Assembly: GCF_000023705.1 (NCBI RefSeq)
Contig: NC_012968.1
Span: forward strand, 1,054,001-1,118,000
Direction: 5' to 3'
Source: Methylotenera mobilis JLW8
GTDB taxonomy: Bacteria > Pseudomonadota > Gammaproteobacteria > Burkholderiales > Methylophilaceae
Length of the DNA: 64,000 nucleotides
The translations under genes and the position numbers were made by a program. The first letter of the stretch is position 1; each line of letters opens with the position of its first letter. Positions 28,667 to 37,854 of the stretch are shown piece by piece. The notes beneath the pieces were generated by a model that was not told where the DNA came from, ran no database searches, and saw only the letters and a list, made by a program, of their open reading frames with translations.

Positions 28667-29761
28667 ATGAGCATACAAGCACCTCAACATATCCAGAAAA
28701 TCGCACCATATCAAGGTGGTAAGCCAATTACCGAGCTTGCGCGTGAAATGAATCTAAACGTTGAAGATATTGTGAAACTGGCTTCCAATGAAAACCCCCT
28801 AGGCATCAGCCCTAAAGCGGATTATGCGATTCAGGAAGCAATTTTGGGTATTGCTAGATATCCGGATGGCAATAGCTTTGCCTTACGTGAAGCCGTTAGT
28901 CATAAATTTAGCGTTGCTCCTGAGCAGATAGTGTTTGGCAATGGCTCTAATGATATTTTAGAGTTGGTGGCGCGTGCATATTTAACTAGCGATAGCGAAG
29001 TTATTTACTCGCAACATGCTTTTGCGGTGTACCCATTAGTGACCCAAGCCATGGGCGCTAAGGGGGTAGTGGTACCTGCAAAAGATTTTGGCCATGATTT
29101 ATCTGCCATGCTGGCCGCTGTAACTGATAAAACAAGTTTGATTTTTATCGCTAACCCCAATAATCCAACCGGTACCTTGTTAACGAAAGATGCTTTGTAT
29201 GCATTCTTGCAACAAGTGCCACAGCATGTACTGGTGGTGCTGGATGAAGCCTATGATGAATACTTGTCTGCTGAACATAAGTCTGAAGCCATAGCCTGGC
29301 TGAAAGAGTTTGAAAACTTGGTTATTTCACGCACTTTCTCCAAAGCGTATGGTTTGGCTGGTTTGCGCATAGGGTTTGGTTTGTGCCACACCCAAGTGGC
29401 AGATATGATGAATCGTGTACGCCAGCCTTTTAATGTGAATAGTGTGGCGCAAGCTGCAGCCGTGGCTTCATTAGCGGATGATGACTTCGTTGAGCGCAGT
29501 TATGCCTTGAACCAGGCTGGTATGGCGCAACTGAAGCAGGGCTTTGAGCAGCTGGGTCTGACTTATATTCCATCTTTTGCCAACTTCATTAGCGTTAAAG
29601 TATGGGATGCTGCAGCGATTAATCAAAAGTTGTTACAGAACGGCGTGATTGTTAGGCCTGTGGCTAATTATGAAATGCCTGAGTACCTGCGAGTGAGTAT
29701 AGGACTGTTCTCAGAGAACGCGAAGTTTTTAGAGGTGTTGACTAAAATATTGAAGTCCTAA
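28667..29761 (+). CDS. hisC: Histidinol-phosphate aminotransferase
   Basis: HisC is a fold-I PLP aminotransferase that converts imidazole-acetol phosphate to histidinol phosphate, and often also transaminates aromatic keto acids. LASNENPLG, NPNNPTGTLL, LDEAYDEYL and the PLP lysine in SRTFSKAYGLAGLRIG are conserved. The 364 residues are usual. The gyrA-serC-pheA-hisC order matches pseudomonads, where this copy serves phenylalanine/tyrosine synthesis, so an aromatic role is plausible. It is separated from pheA by 238 nt containing CTGCATG/CATGCAG hairpin arms, so it may have its own promoter. Confidence 0.95.
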   Translation: MSIQAPQHIQKIAPYQGGKPITELAREMNLNVEDIVKLASNENPLGISPKADYAIQEAILGIARYPDGNSFALREAVSHKFSVAPEQIVFGNGSNDILELVARAYLTSDSEVIYSQHAFAVYPLVTQAMGAKGVVVPAKDFGHDLSAMLAAVTDKTSLIFIANPNNPTGTLLTKDALYAFLQQVPQHVLVVLDEAYDEYLSAEHKSEAIAWLKEFENLVISRTFSKAYGLAGLRIGFGLCHTQVADMMNRVRQPFNVNSVAQAAAVASLADDDFVERSYALNQAGMAQLKQGFEQLGLTYIPSFANFISVKVWDAAAINQKLLQNGVIVRPVANYEMPEYLRVSIGLFSENAKFLEVLTKILKS

Positions 29762-29832
29762 ATATTGGGATCAGCAATATTAAAGACTTAAGCCAGTACG
29801 CGCCTCTGCATCATGAATTTACTTAGTAGATA

Positions 29833-29861
29833 TTGGGTAAGTTTGCAGTGTTATCTATATT
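29833..29861 (+). promoter_or_regulatory. Predicted pqqA promoter
   Basis: TTGGGT (29833-29838), exactly 17 nt, then TATATT (29856-29861) matches the sigma70 consensus. Transcription would start near 29868, giving a leader of about 70 nt to the pqqA ATG. Confidence 0.55.
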
Positions 29862-29938
29862 AATTAGGGCGCAGAATGCTTCTCACGTTACAGCGAGATA
29901 CGCGTAGCGAATTAACTAAATTTTAAAAGGATATTATT

Positions 29939-30010
29939 ATGTGGACAACACCAGCAGCTACTGAAATGCGTTTTGGCTTTGAAGTAACAATGTACGTAAT
30001 GAACAAGTAA
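29939..30010 (+). CDS. pqqA: PQQ precursor peptide PqqA
   Basis: A 23-residue ribosomal peptide whose Glu15 and Tyr19 (EVTMY) are cross-linked by PqqE to form the PQQ backbone. It starts MWTTPAATEMRFGFEVTMY, the standard PqqA sequence, and ends in a lysine. AAAAGGA lies 8 nt before the ATG. A promoter upstream and a terminator 20 nt downstream suggest a short abundant transcript, with read-through into pqqB. Only one pqqA copy is present. Confidence 0.98.
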   Translation: MWTTPAATEMRFGFEVTMYVMNK

Positions 30011-30030
30011 TTATTGTTCACGTAATATTA

Positions 30031-30060
30031 AAAAAGGCTGCCGAGAGACAGCCTTTTTTT
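30031..30060 (+). terminator. Intrinsic terminator between pqqA and pqqB
   Basis: AAAAAGGCTG pairs with CAGCCTTTTT across the 8-nt loop CCGAGAGA, followed by Ts. It should stop much of the transcript after pqqA and so raise precursor level over the enzymes. Confidence 0.88.
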
Positions 30061-30175
30061 GTAAAAGAATGCGTTTTATTAAGCTTATGTCATTTTTTTA
30101 CAAAAGAATCGTGATGTTTTAACAACACATTTTTTAATGATAAAAATTTTAATTTAAATAGAAATGTAGAGATTC

Positions 30176-31093
30176 ATGCATATACACGTATTAGGGGCTG
30201 GTGCTGGGGGTGGTTTTCCACAGTGGAATTGTAATTGTTTTAACTGTGATGGTTTACGTAAAGGCACAATCAAAGCAACCAAGCGTACACAGTCATCCAT
30301 TTGCGTCAGCGGTGATGGTGTGAACTGGGTTCTGTTTAATGCTTCTCCAGATGTGTTGCAACAGATTCAAGACTTTGCACCGTTACAGCCAGGTCGCGCA
30401 GTAAGAGATACCGGTATTCAGGCGATTGTGCTGATTGATGCGCAAATTGACCATACAACCGGCCTGTTTATGTTGCGTGAAGGCAAAGTAAAACGCGAAA
30501 TTTACTGTACTGATATGGTGTACGGTGATTTAACCTCAGGTAATCAGATTTTAAACATCCTCGGCCACTACTGCGGCGTTAATCATCACAATGTTCCGAT
30601 TGATGGTAAAACCAGCTTCACCATCCCGAATGTGCCTAACTTGAAATTCACAGCCGTTGCACTAAAGAGTGCGGCGCCTCCTTATTCACCTCATCGCAAT
30701 GACCCACATCCTGGCGACACGATTGGTGTGCTGATCGAAGAGATCAGCTCAGGCAAAAAATGCTGGTACTCGCCAGGTCTGGGTGAGATCGAGCCACACC
30801 TGCCAGAGCTAATGAATCAGGCAGACTGCATTATGGTGGATGGTACGTTCTGGACCGATACCGAGATGCTGGATCTAGGCTTGATGACTAAGACTGCGCG
30901 CAGTATCGGTCACAATCCTCAGTTTGGTAAAGGCGGCATGATTGAAGAGTTAGATAAATTTGGTGATGTAAGAAAAGTGTTGATTCATATCAACAACACC
31001 AATCCGATTTTACGTGAAGATTCAGCCGAGCGCGCTGTGTTGAATGAACACAAGATTGAAGTGGCCTATGATGGCATGGATATTATTTTGTAA
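30176..31093 (+). CDS. pqqB: PQQ biosynthesis protein PqqB
   Basis: PqqB is a metallo-beta-lactamase-fold enzyme that acts on the cross-linked PQQ precursor, reported to hydroxylate its tyrosine. The family start MHIHVLGAGAGGGFPQWNCNC is present, and the 305 residues match. IDAQIDHTTGLFMLREGK carries the degenerate metal motif. The 115-nt gap from pqqA contains AT-rich sequence with two near-repeats (TTTTTTTGTAAAAGAAT and TTTTTTTACAAAAGAAT). pqqC follows. Confidence 0.97.
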   Translation: MHIHVLGAGAGGGFPQWNCNCFNCDGLRKGTIKATKRTQSSICVSGDGVNWVLFNASPDVLQQIQDFAPLQPGRAVRDTGIQAIVLIDAQIDHTTGLFMLREGKVKREIYCTDMVYGDLTSGNQILNILGHYCGVNHHNVPIDGKTSFTIPNVPNLKFTAVALKSAAPPYSPHRNDPHPGDTIGVLIEEISSGKKCWYSPGLGEIEPHLPELMNQADCIMVDGTFWTDTEMLDLGLMTKTARSIGHNPQFGKGGMIEELDKFGDVRKVLIHINNTNPILREDSAERAVLNEHKIEVAYDGMDIIL

Positions 31094-31215
31094 GAATGCA
31101 AAGTGCTTAGACGCTTTTATGCACAAGGGTATGCGCTTACGCAACCCTTGGTAATCAGAACTTAAATAGAAGCGTCTTTGTTGGTTTGATCACTTTAAAA
31201 TATTTGGAGAATAAA

Positions 31216-31980
31216 ATGGCTGAAAAATTGGCACCCTGGTCTAGAGAAGAGTTCGAAGCTAAGCTACGTGAGAAAGGTAAAGGCTATCATATCTATCACC
31301 CAATCCACGTGTTGATGTATGAAGGCAAACTGACACAACAGCAAATGCAGGCATGGGTAGCAAATCGCTATTATTATCAAATTGCGATTCCAATGAAAGA
31401 CGCAGCTATTTTATCTAACTGTCCAGATCGTGAAATACGTCGTGGCTGGATTCAACGTATTTTTGACCATGACGGTAGCGGCGCAATTGCAGAGGGTGGC
31501 GAAGGCGGCATTGAAGCGTGGATTCATCTAGGTGCAGCAGTGGGTTTAAGCCGTGAAGATGTTACCTCATTAAAACTAGTGGCGCCTGGTACTAAGTTTG
31601 CTGTAGACGCCTATATTAACTTTGCAAAACAACGCTCATGGCAGGAGTCAGTTTGTTCTAGTCTGACAGAGTTATTTGCTCCACATATTCATCAGCAGCG
31701 CATAGATTCATGGCCTTCAATGTACCCGTGGATTAACGCAGAAGGTATGCAGTACTTTAAGAATAGATTGACGCAAGCGCGTCGCGACGTTGAGCAAGGC
31801 TTGCAAGTGACGCTAGATTACTTCAGCCAAAGCCGTGAAATGCAAATGCGTGCCTTGGAAATACTGCAATTCAAACTGGATGTGTTGTGGGTGATGGCTG
31901 ATGCGATTATGCTGCAATCAGCAGACATTAAGGTTGAGGGCCGTGATTATCTGCGCCAACCGGTGATGAACGTAAGCTAG
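31216..31980 (+). CDS. pqqC: Pyrroloquinoline-quinone synthase PqqC
   Basis: PqqC catalyses the final ring closure and eight-electron oxidation to PQQ with O2 and no metal. The 254 residues have the helical heme-oxygenase-like fold; [32 protein letters not shown] and RIFDHDGSG are typical. ATG 31216 is preferred to an in-frame TTG at 31186 because GGAG lies 6-7 nt ahead and it gives the family N-terminus. It is separated from pqqD by only 7 nt. Confidence 0.97.
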   Translation: MAEKLAPWSREEFEAKLREKGKGYHIYHPIHVLMYEGKLTQQQMQAWVANRYYYQIAIPMKDAAILSNCPDREIRRGWIQRIFDHDGSGAIAEGGEGGIEAWIHLGAAVGLSREDVTSLKLVAPGTKFAVDAYINFAKQRSWQESVCSSLTELFAPHIHQQRIDSWPSMYPWINAEGMQYFKNRLTQARRDVEQGLQVTLDYFSQSREMQMRALEILQFKLDVLWVMADAIMLQSADIKVEGRDYLRQPVMNVS

Positions 31981-31987
31981 AAAGCAA

Positions 31988-32272
31988 ATGATGGATAACA
32001 AGATACAAGACAGCGATATTTACACACTTGCCATGCACCACCGTTTTCAGTGGGAAGAGGCACAAAATAGCTATGTGATACTTTTCCCTGAAGGCATGGT
32101 CAAACTACACGGCGGTGCTGGTGAAGTGATTAAACGTCTAAATGGTAAGGCAACTGTAGGCGATGTGGTGGCAGATTTAGAAGCCACATTTCCGGATGCT
32201 GAAAACATCGAAAAAGATATTATTGGTATGTTTGAGCTAGCGTTAAGCAAAGCTTGGATACGCAAAGCTTAA
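31988..32272 (+). CDS. pqqD: PQQ biosynthesis chaperone PqqD
   Basis: A 94-residue winged-helix RiPP recognition element that binds the PqqA peptide and presents it to PqqE. The pattern YVILFPEGMVKLHGGAGEVIKRL and FPDAENIEKDIIGM matches the family. Two consecutive ATGs (31988, 31991) are possible starts. It lies between pqqC and pqqE as a separate gene, not fused to either. Confidence 0.96.
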   Translation: MMDNKIQDSDIYTLAMHHRFQWEEAQNSYVILFPEGMVKLHGGAGEVIKRLNGKATVGDVVADLEATFPDAENIEKDIIGMFELALSKAWIRKA

Positions 32273-32292
32273 ATTAATTTAGGAGTAGCAAA

Positions 32293-33528
32293 ATGACACA
32301 AGCGTCTTTAGGTGAGTCAGTGGTACAAAAGACCATCCATGCCACTCATGCTCAAAATAATGGGGTTGCAGCCAGCGTTACGCAAACGCAGCCGCTATGG
32401 CTGTTAGCAGAGGTGACGTATCGCTGCCCTTTGCATTGTGCATTTTGCTATAACCCTACTGATTACGACAAACATACGCAAAATGAGCTCACTACAGAGC
32501 AATGGATACAGGCCTTGCGAGACGCGCGCAAATTAGGCGCGATACAGTTGGGGATATCCGGTGGCGAGCCGTTGCTACGCGATGATATTGAAGAGATCGT
32601 TGTTGAGGCCAGAAAACTTGGTTATTACAGTAATTTAATTACTTCTGGTGTAGGGTTGACTGAAAAGCGCATCCAGGCTTTTAAAGAGGGTGGTTTGGAT
32701 CACATTCAGTTATCTATGCATGATATTACTGAAGAAATTAATAACTTTATTACCAATACTAAAACGTTTGAGCTGAAGAAAAAAGTGGCAGCCATGATTA
32801 AAGGTCATGGCTATCCAATGGTGCTGAACGTGGTGATTCATCGCTATAACATTGGCCATATGAAAGAAATTTTAGAGATGGCTGATGCGCTGGGCGCAGA
32901 ATACATTGAACTGGCTAATACGCAATATTATGGCTGGTCTTTGGTGAATCGTAGCCAATTAATGCCTACTAGAGAGCAGGTAGAAGAGGCCGAGCGTATC
33001 ACCAATGAGTTCAGGGAAAAATCTGGCAGCAAGATGAAGATTTTCTTTGTGGTGCCAGATTACTTCTCAGATCGCCCTAAAAAATGTATGAATGGCTGGG
33101 GCGAGGTGTTTATGATTGTGACTGCCAATGGTGATGTACTACCTTGCCATTCAGCGCGCGTATTGCCGAATATGAAGTTTCCCAACGTTAAAGATACCGA
33201 TTTGGGCTGGAGCTGGAAAGATTCACCAGCGTTTAACAAATACCGTGGTGACAGCTGGATGAAAGAGCCATGCCGTAGCTGCGACGAAAAAGAAAATGAT
33301 CTAGGCGGCTGCCGTTGCCAGACATTCTTGCTCACCGGCGATGCGGAAGCTGCTGACCCAGTGTGCAGCAAGTCACCGCACCACCATTTGATCGAGCAGG
33401 CGATTTTAGATGCAAGAAACCCTGCCATTGCAGCGCAGCCTATTGTGTTTAGAAATGATAAAAACTCTAAGCGCATTATTGCTGGTGAGCTTAAAGACCG
33501 CGTAGGTGAGTTACATGCCTTGCCATAA
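32293..33528 (+). CDS. pqqE: PqqA peptide cyclase PqqE (radical SAM)
   Basis: PqqE forms the Glu-Tyr C-C cross-link in PqqA. The radical-SAM [4Fe-4S] cysteines are C45, C49 and C52 (CPLHCAFC), followed by GISGGEPLLRDD. The C-terminal SPASM region holds CMNGWGE, LPCHSARVLP, CRSCDEKENDLGGCRCQ and DPVC. The 411 residues are slightly longer than most because of an N-terminal extension of about 34 residues. An AGGAG ribosome site lies before the ATG. A separate strong terminator follows at 33596. No pqqF-type protease gene is adjacent, so the peptidase must lie elsewhere. Confidence 0.97.
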   Translation: MTQASLGESVVQKTIHATHAQNNGVAASVTQTQPLWLLAEVTYRCPLHCAFCYNPTDYDKHTQNELTTEQWIQALRDARKLGAIQLGISGGEPLLRDDIEEIVVEARKLGYYSNLITSGVGLTEKRIQAFKEGGLDHIQLSMHDITEEINNFITNTKTFELKKKVAAMIKGHGYPMVLNVVIHRYNIGHMKEILEMADALGAEYIELANTQYYGWSLVNRSQLMPTREQVEEAERITNEFREKSGSKMKIFFVVPDYFSDRPKKCMNGWGEVFMIVTANGDVLPCHSARVLPNMKFPNVKDTDLGWSWKDSPAFNKYRGDSWMKEPCRSCDEKENDLGGCRCQTFLLTGDAEAADPVCSKSPHHHLIEQAILDARNPAIAAQPIVFRNDKNSKRIIAGELKDRVGELHALP

Positions 33529-33595
33529 TACGCTTTAGGGACTTAAGCCCTTGCATCTCGCAGGTGCGTTAATCGCGTTATTGTGATTTAATCTA

Positions 33596-33631
33596 AACGC
33601 GCTACTGTAATCAAACAGTAGCGCGTTTTTT
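33596..33631 (+). terminator. Intrinsic terminator after pqqE
   Basis: AACGCGCTACTGT and ACAGTAGCGCGTT form a perfect 13-bp stem around a 6-nt loop and run into Ts. It ends the pqq transcript before the transporter gene. Confidence 0.93.
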
Positions 33632-33666
33632 ATTGCCAGTTACTATATTTTATTGAAAGTTCTACC

Positions 33667-34854
33667 TTGAAGCATCAGTCATCTCCATTGTTACTGTCGT
33701 TCGTACTGGCCGGTCTCGCGGCGCTTGCCCCATTTGCAATTGATACCTACCTACCTGCGTTTCCAGTCCTAGAGCGTGAACTGCATGGCACTTCATTAGC
33801 GTTGCAGCAAAGCCTGACCTTTTATTTACTGCCATATGCGCTGATGACGCTATGGCACGGCGCAATTTCAGATTCAATAGGGCGTATCACGACCATTAAG
33901 TGGGGGTTAGGCATTTTTGTTATCGCCTCCATTGGTTGTGCCTTTGCACCCAATGTAGAAATGCTATGGTTCTTCCGTGCGCTACAAGGCCTGTCTGGCG
34001 GTGCTGGCAACGTGGTGGCTAGGGCTATGGTGCGAGATCTGTTTGAGGGGCCACAGGCGCAGCGTGTAATGGCCACGGTACAAATGCTGTTTGGGATTGC
34101 TCCAGCAGTTGCCCCGATCATAGGTGGCTTGCTGCTTGGCATTCATTGGCAGGCTATCTTTGTGTTTTTGGCCTTGTATGCGGCGGTAAGTTTGTGGGCG
34201 GCCGTTAAGTATCTACCTGAAACCATGCCGCTAGAAAAGCGTTTGCCGCTATCCGCCAAGCAAGTGGTTAAGGATTATCGAGCGATTTTCAGCGATAAAG
34301 AGTTTAATTACGTGGTGTTTGCCGTTGGAGCAAATTTTGCGGGCTTCTTTCTTTACGTATTAGCAAGCCCAGTATTTTTGGTGAAGCATTTGGGCTTATC
34401 TGAGCACCAGTTTGCCTATATGTTTGTGCCTACCGTCTGTGGCATGGTGATCGGCTCATACTTGGCAAAGCGCGCAGCTGGCAAATACGCGCAAGGCAAA
34501 GTACTTAAAGTTGCCTATATTTGGATGACGGTAATGGCCGCACTCAATATTGGTGTTTGCTTATACTTACCTACGCAGGTTATCTACAATATTGCACCTG
34601 TAGCACTCTTTAACATAGGCATGGCTTTGGCTATGCCTATACTTTCTTTAGCTGCCTTGGAGCGTCACCCTAAAATCCGCGGCACTGCCGCATCTGGCCA
34701 GGCCTTTATACAGATGCTGTTATCTACGGTATCTGCCGGTTTGATCGTGCCTATTGTTTGGTACGCACCATCTGGGCTTGCGTTTGGCATGATGGCTTAC
34801 CTAGTGCTCAGCTGGCTGATGATATACAGAAGTAAATTATGGACTGCAAAGTAA
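33667..34854 (+). CDS. Bcr/CflA family drug-resistance MFS transporter
   Basis: A 395-residue major-facilitator protein with about 12 membrane helices. The N-terminal LAPFAIDTYLPAFP in helix 1 is the hallmark of the Bcr/CflA subfamily (bicyclomycin, sulfonamide, chloramphenicol or cysteine export). The motif DSIGR follows helix 2 and RALQGLSGGAGNVVARAMVRD lies between helices 4 and 5. It starts with TTG (33667), since no ATG is close; GAAAG lies about 9 nt before it. Neighbours are the pqq terminator upstream and DoxX downstream. The substrate cannot be told from sequence. Confidence 0.88.
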   Translation: MKHQSSPLLLSFVLAGLAALAPFAIDTYLPAFPVLERELHGTSLALQQSLTFYLLPYALMTLWHGAISDSIGRITTIKWGLGIFVIASIGCAFAPNVEMLWFFRALQGLSGGAGNVVARAMVRDLFEGPQAQRVMATVQMLFGIAPAVAPIIGGLLLGIHWQAIFVFLALYAAVSLWAAVKYLPETMPLEKRLPLSAKQVVKDYRAIFSDKEFNYVVFAVGANFAGFFLYVLASPVFLVKHLGLSEHQFAYMFVPTVCGMVIGSYLAKRAAGKYAQGKVLKVAYIWMTVMAALNIGVCLYLPTQVIYNIAPVALFNIGMALAMPILSLAALERHPKIRGTAASGQAFIQMLLSTVSAGLIVPIVWYAPSGLAFGMMAYLVLSWLMIYRSKLWTAK

Positions 34855-34921
34855 ATAAGTAGTACAAAGTGAACACATTGGTATTAACTCGATTCATTTA
34901 AATTAATAAAAAGGAGCGGTC

Positions 34922-35329
34922 ATGTTAAATACGCAAAGCTGTGAAAAATGGACACCTTATGTTTTAGGTTTACTGCGAATCATTGTGGGATTTCTGTTCT
35001 TGCAGCATGGTTCTGCCAAGCTTTTAGGTATGCCGCATATTGCGATGTTTGATGGCTTGCAGTTGATGTCGCTTATGGGGCTGGCAGGGATATTGGAACT
35101 AGGTGGTGGCGTATTGATACTAATAGGCTTATTTACAAGGCCAGTGGCGTTTATTCTTTCTGGTCAAATGGCTGCGGCGTATTTTATGGCACATGCACCT
35201 GGCGGCTTCTTGCCGATCTTAAATCAAGGTGAATTGGCAGTATTGTACAGCTTTGTATTTTTATACTTTGCGTTTGCGGGCGCTGGTAAATTAAGCGTAG
35301 ATAGCATGTGCTGTAAAAAGTCTCACTAG
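34922..35329 (+). CDS. DoxX family membrane protein
   Basis: The 135 residues with four predicted membrane helices match DoxX: GLLRIIVGFLFLQHGSAKL, LELGGGVLILIGLFTRP and a last helix ending at GAGKLSVDS. The family includes subunits of terminal oxidases and redox-linked membrane proteins; the role here is not known. AGGAG lies upstream of the ATG. The gene is convergent with the YgjP-like gene and a long inverted repeat sits between them. Confidence 0.88.
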   Translation: MLNTQSCEKWTPYVLGLLRIIVGFLFLQHGSAKLLGMPHIAMFDGLQLMSLMGLAGILELGGGVLILIGLFTRPVAFILSGQMAAAYFMAHAPGGFLPILNQGELAVLYSFVFLYFAFAGAGKLSVDSMCCKKSH

Positions 35330-35346
35330 TCCAAAAATCTCTTTAT

Positions 35347-35388
35347 CCGAATCCGCTAAAACTTCTTTAGTCATAAAAGCGGATTCGG
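35347..35388. terminator. Inverted repeat between convergent genes
   Basis: CCGAATCCGCT (35347-35357) is exactly complementary to AGCGGATTCGG (35378-35388), with a 20-nt loop. It lies between the convergent DoxX and peptidase genes. No T-run follows, so stopping is likely but not of classic form. Confidence 0.6.
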
Positions 35389-35394
35389 CAATGA

Positions 35395-35904
35395 TTACTC
35401 AGAGCCATCTGTTGCTTCATTTTTCCAGAGCAGGTATACGCGGCAATCAAATTCAAGCTGATGATAATTAGGCTCCATGTGCTGACACAGTTGGTAAAAC
35501 GCCTTGTCATGATCACGCTCTTTTAAGTGTGCCAATTCATGCACAACAATCATACGTAGAAACTCAGCAGGGGACTGCTTAAAAAAGGATGAAATCCTGA
35601 TTTCTTTTTTAGCCTTGAGCTTGACACCCTGCACGCGAGAGATTGCGGTGTTTAGGCCTAGTGCATGGTGTTCTATGCCTAGTTTACTGTCGTAATGTAC
35701 TTTATCTAATGGCGGTGCATTACGTATAAAGGCCTGCTTAATTTCATTGCTGTATTGGTAGAGGGCTTTGTCGGTCTGTATGCTGTGCTGTTGTGGGTAG
35801 CGTTGCTTGATGTATTCGCCAAGCAAACCCTGTGCTTGCATTTGCCTGATTTTATCTTGCAGGGTCGGTGAGTAGTGTTGGAGAAATTTTAATGGTGTGG
35901 TCAT
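35395..35904 (-). CDS. YgjP-like zinc metallopeptidase domain protein
   Basis: About 169 residues with the motif HELAHLKERDHDKAFY (HExxH plus a downstream histidine region), as in the YgjP/WLM family of small cytosolic zinc peptidases. The C-terminal DCRVYLLW is a typical ending. ATG 35904 is used; an in-frame GTG just before it is an alternative. It is transcribed towards the DoxX gene and separated by an inverted repeat. The substrate is unknown. Confidence 0.8.
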   Translation of the reverse strand: MTTPLKFLQHYSPTLQDKIRQMQAQGLLGEYIKQRYPQQHSIQTDKALYQYSNEIKQAFIRNAPPLDKVHYDSKLGIEHHALGLNTAISRVQGVKLKAKKEIRISSFFKQSPAEFLRMIVVHELAHLKERDHDKAFYQLCQHMEPNYHQLEFDCRVYLLWKNEATDGSE

Positions 35905-36004
35905 CACAGTGGCTTAGGTATTTTAACCATTCTATCCCTGATAAATGCTTACTAGACGTTAGCACCCAGAGAATCAGTACCCTGAAGTAGTCAGCACATA
36001 AAGA

Positions 36005-36028
36005 AAAGGAGGCATGTGCCTCCTTTTA
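36005..36028. terminator. Bidirectional hairpin downstream of fdxA
   Basis: AAAAGGAGGCA and TGCCTCCTTTT form a perfect 11-bp stem around TG. Ts follow on both strands, so it can end fdxA on the minus strand. Confidence 0.8.
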
Positions 36029-36062
36029 ATTTTTGACGCGTCTATTTAGCGCAATCTAGAGG

Positions 36063-36386
36063 TTATTCAACCAATAAACTACGTTTGTTTGGCGCGCCAT
36101 TCATAGCTTCTGCATCTGGCAGAGCTTCTTTACGTGCGGTAATGGTTGGCCATACCTGTGCCAAGCGGGCGTTCAACGCAATATACTCTTGTTGATCTGC
36201 CGGCACATCATCTTCGGCAAAGATGGCTTCCGCTGGACATTCCGCAACGCATAGTGTGCAGTCGATACATTCGTCTGGGTTAATTGCCAGGAAGTTAGGG
36301 CCTTCTACAAAGCAATCAACTGGGCAAACATCTACACAGTCAGTGAATTTACATTGAATACAGTTTTCGGTAACGACGTAAGTCAT
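36063..36386 (-). CDS. fdxA: 7Fe-type ferredoxin FdxA
   Basis: The 107-residue protein carries two ferredoxin motifs: C9..C12..C17..C21P and [13 protein letters not shown], as in Azotobacter-type FdxA with one [3Fe-4S] and one [4Fe-4S] cluster, plus the usual C-terminal extension. [13 protein letters not shown] is the family start. It lies downstream of the cys operon on the same strand, with 111 nt between, so it could supply electrons to sulfite reductase. That is inference; FdxA is also used elsewhere. Confidence 0.94.
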   Translation of the reverse strand: MTYVVTENCIQCKFTDCVDVCPVDCFVEGPNFLAINPDECIDCTLCVAECPAEAIFAEDDVPADQQEYIALNARLAQVWPTITARKEALPDAEAMNGAPNKRSLLVE

Positions 36387-36497
36387 TTTTATAGTCCTTT
36401 ACAGCTTAAAAGCTAAAACGTTATTTTATTAGAAATTCTATTAGTTTGCGATGACTAATTCTATCTAGCCACCGCCGTAACGGTGACTATGCAGAAC

Positions 36498-37772
36498 TTA
36501 AACAATCATCCCTGCGCCAACGGTGTTATTGGTTGACTCATCAATAATGATGAATGCGCCGGTAGCACGATTGTTTTTATAGCTGTCAATCATCAATGGT
36601 TGCGCTAATTTAAAGCTAATACGCGCAATGTCATTCATTTTCAGCTCAGTCGTCGCTTGCTGCTCTAGCGTGTTGACATCTACTTTGTAACTGATAGCAC
36701 CCACTTTAGCTTTAGACTCACGCGTGGTGTGACGAACGATATACGTACGCGCTGTAGACATTGGCGTTTCTGATAGCCAGCAAACAAAAGCCTCTACTTG
36801 TTTTACCGGTTCAATGGTTTCTGTGCTCTTCACAATCATGTCACCACGTGAAGTGTCGATTTCATCCTCTAGTAGCAGGGTAACACTTTGCTCTGTCGAT
36901 GCTGACTGCAGTTGCTCTGCGCCAAGCTGAATAGCTTTTACTTTAGAAGTATAGCCATTTGGCAATACGGTCACTGCATCACCAACTGCAATTTCACCAG
37001 ATTCGATGCGGCCCATGAAACCACGGAAGTCATGTAACTCTGGGTTGTCAGAAGCATGTGGGCGGCATACGAACTGCACAGGGAATCGGAACGCTTCAGA
37101 TTGCTCGGTATGTGCTGCTGGTGCTTTTTCCAGCATCTCAAGCAATGTTTCACCTTGGTACCAAGACATATTGTCTAAACGGTCAACCAACATGTCGCCA
37201 TTCAATGCAGACATTGGAATAAAGCGGATGTCCCTAGCGGCGGCTAAGCCAAGCTCAGTAGCAAACGCAGTGTAGTCGGCACAAATCTTGTCGAAAGTTG
37301 CTTGGTCATAATTCACCAGGTCCATTTTGTTTACAGCTACCACAATGTGTGGAATGCCTACTAAATGAGCTAAGTAACTATGGCGGCGAGTTTGCGTGAG
37401 TACGCCTCTACGTGCATCAATCAAAATGATGGCAAGGTTAGCAGTCGATGCTGCCGTTACCATGTTACGTGTGTATTGTTCGTGGCCTGGTGCATCAGCA
37501 ATAATATATTTGCGTGTGCCAGTGCTGAAATAACGGTAAGCAACGTCGATGGTAATGCCTTGCTCACGCTCAGCTTGTAAGCCATCGGTCAGCAATGAAA
37601 GGTCAACTGCTTCCATGCCGCGCTTTTTAGAGGTATTTGAAATTTGTGTCAGCGTATCAGCCAAAATGGTTTTGGTGTCGTATAGCAAACGGCCAATCAG
37701 CGTACTTTTGCCGTCATCTACGCTACCGCAGGTCATAAAGCGTAAGAGTGAGTCGTTGTGTTGTGTAGTCAT
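36498..37772 (-). CDS. cysN: Sulfate adenylyltransferase subunit 1 (GTPase)
   Basis: CysN is the EF-Tu-like GTPase that drives ATP sulfurylase (CysD) to make APS from sulfate. The P-loop GSVDDGKST near residue 17, DAPGHEQYTRNM and NKMDLV are the GTPase motifs. ATG 37772 gives 424 residues and the family start MTTQHNDSLLRFMTCG. An in-frame GTG at 37838 would add 22 residues. The gene is last of the operon and shows no fused APS-kinase domain (no CysC part). Confidence 0.95.
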   Translation of the reverse strand: MTTQHNDSLLRFMTCGSVDDGKSTLIGRLLYDTKTILADTLTQISNTSKKRGMEAVDLSLLTDGLQAEREQGITIDVAYRYFSTGTRKYIIADAPGHEQYTRNMVTAASTANLAIILIDARRGVLTQTRRHSYLAHLVGIPHIVVAVNKMDLVNYDQATFDKICADYTAFATELGLAAARDIRFIPMSALNGDMLVDRLDNMSWYQGETLLEMLEKAPAAHTEQSEAFRFPVQFVCRPHASDNPELHDFRGFMGRIESGEIAVGDAVTVLPNGYTSKVKAIQLGAEQLQSASTEQSVTLLLEDEIDTSRGDMIVKSTETIEPVKQVEAFVCWLSETPMSTARTYIVRHTTRESKAKVGAISYKVDVNTLEQQATTELKMNDIARISFKLAQPLMIDSYKNNRATGAFIIIDESTNNTVGAGMIV

Positions 37773-37854
37773 AAGTTTAGTTTTCAAATTATCAAAAATG
37801 CTAGATAAAGCAGGTTGTTGAATTATTTTTTCAATCACCTGTTAGGTTGCATTT

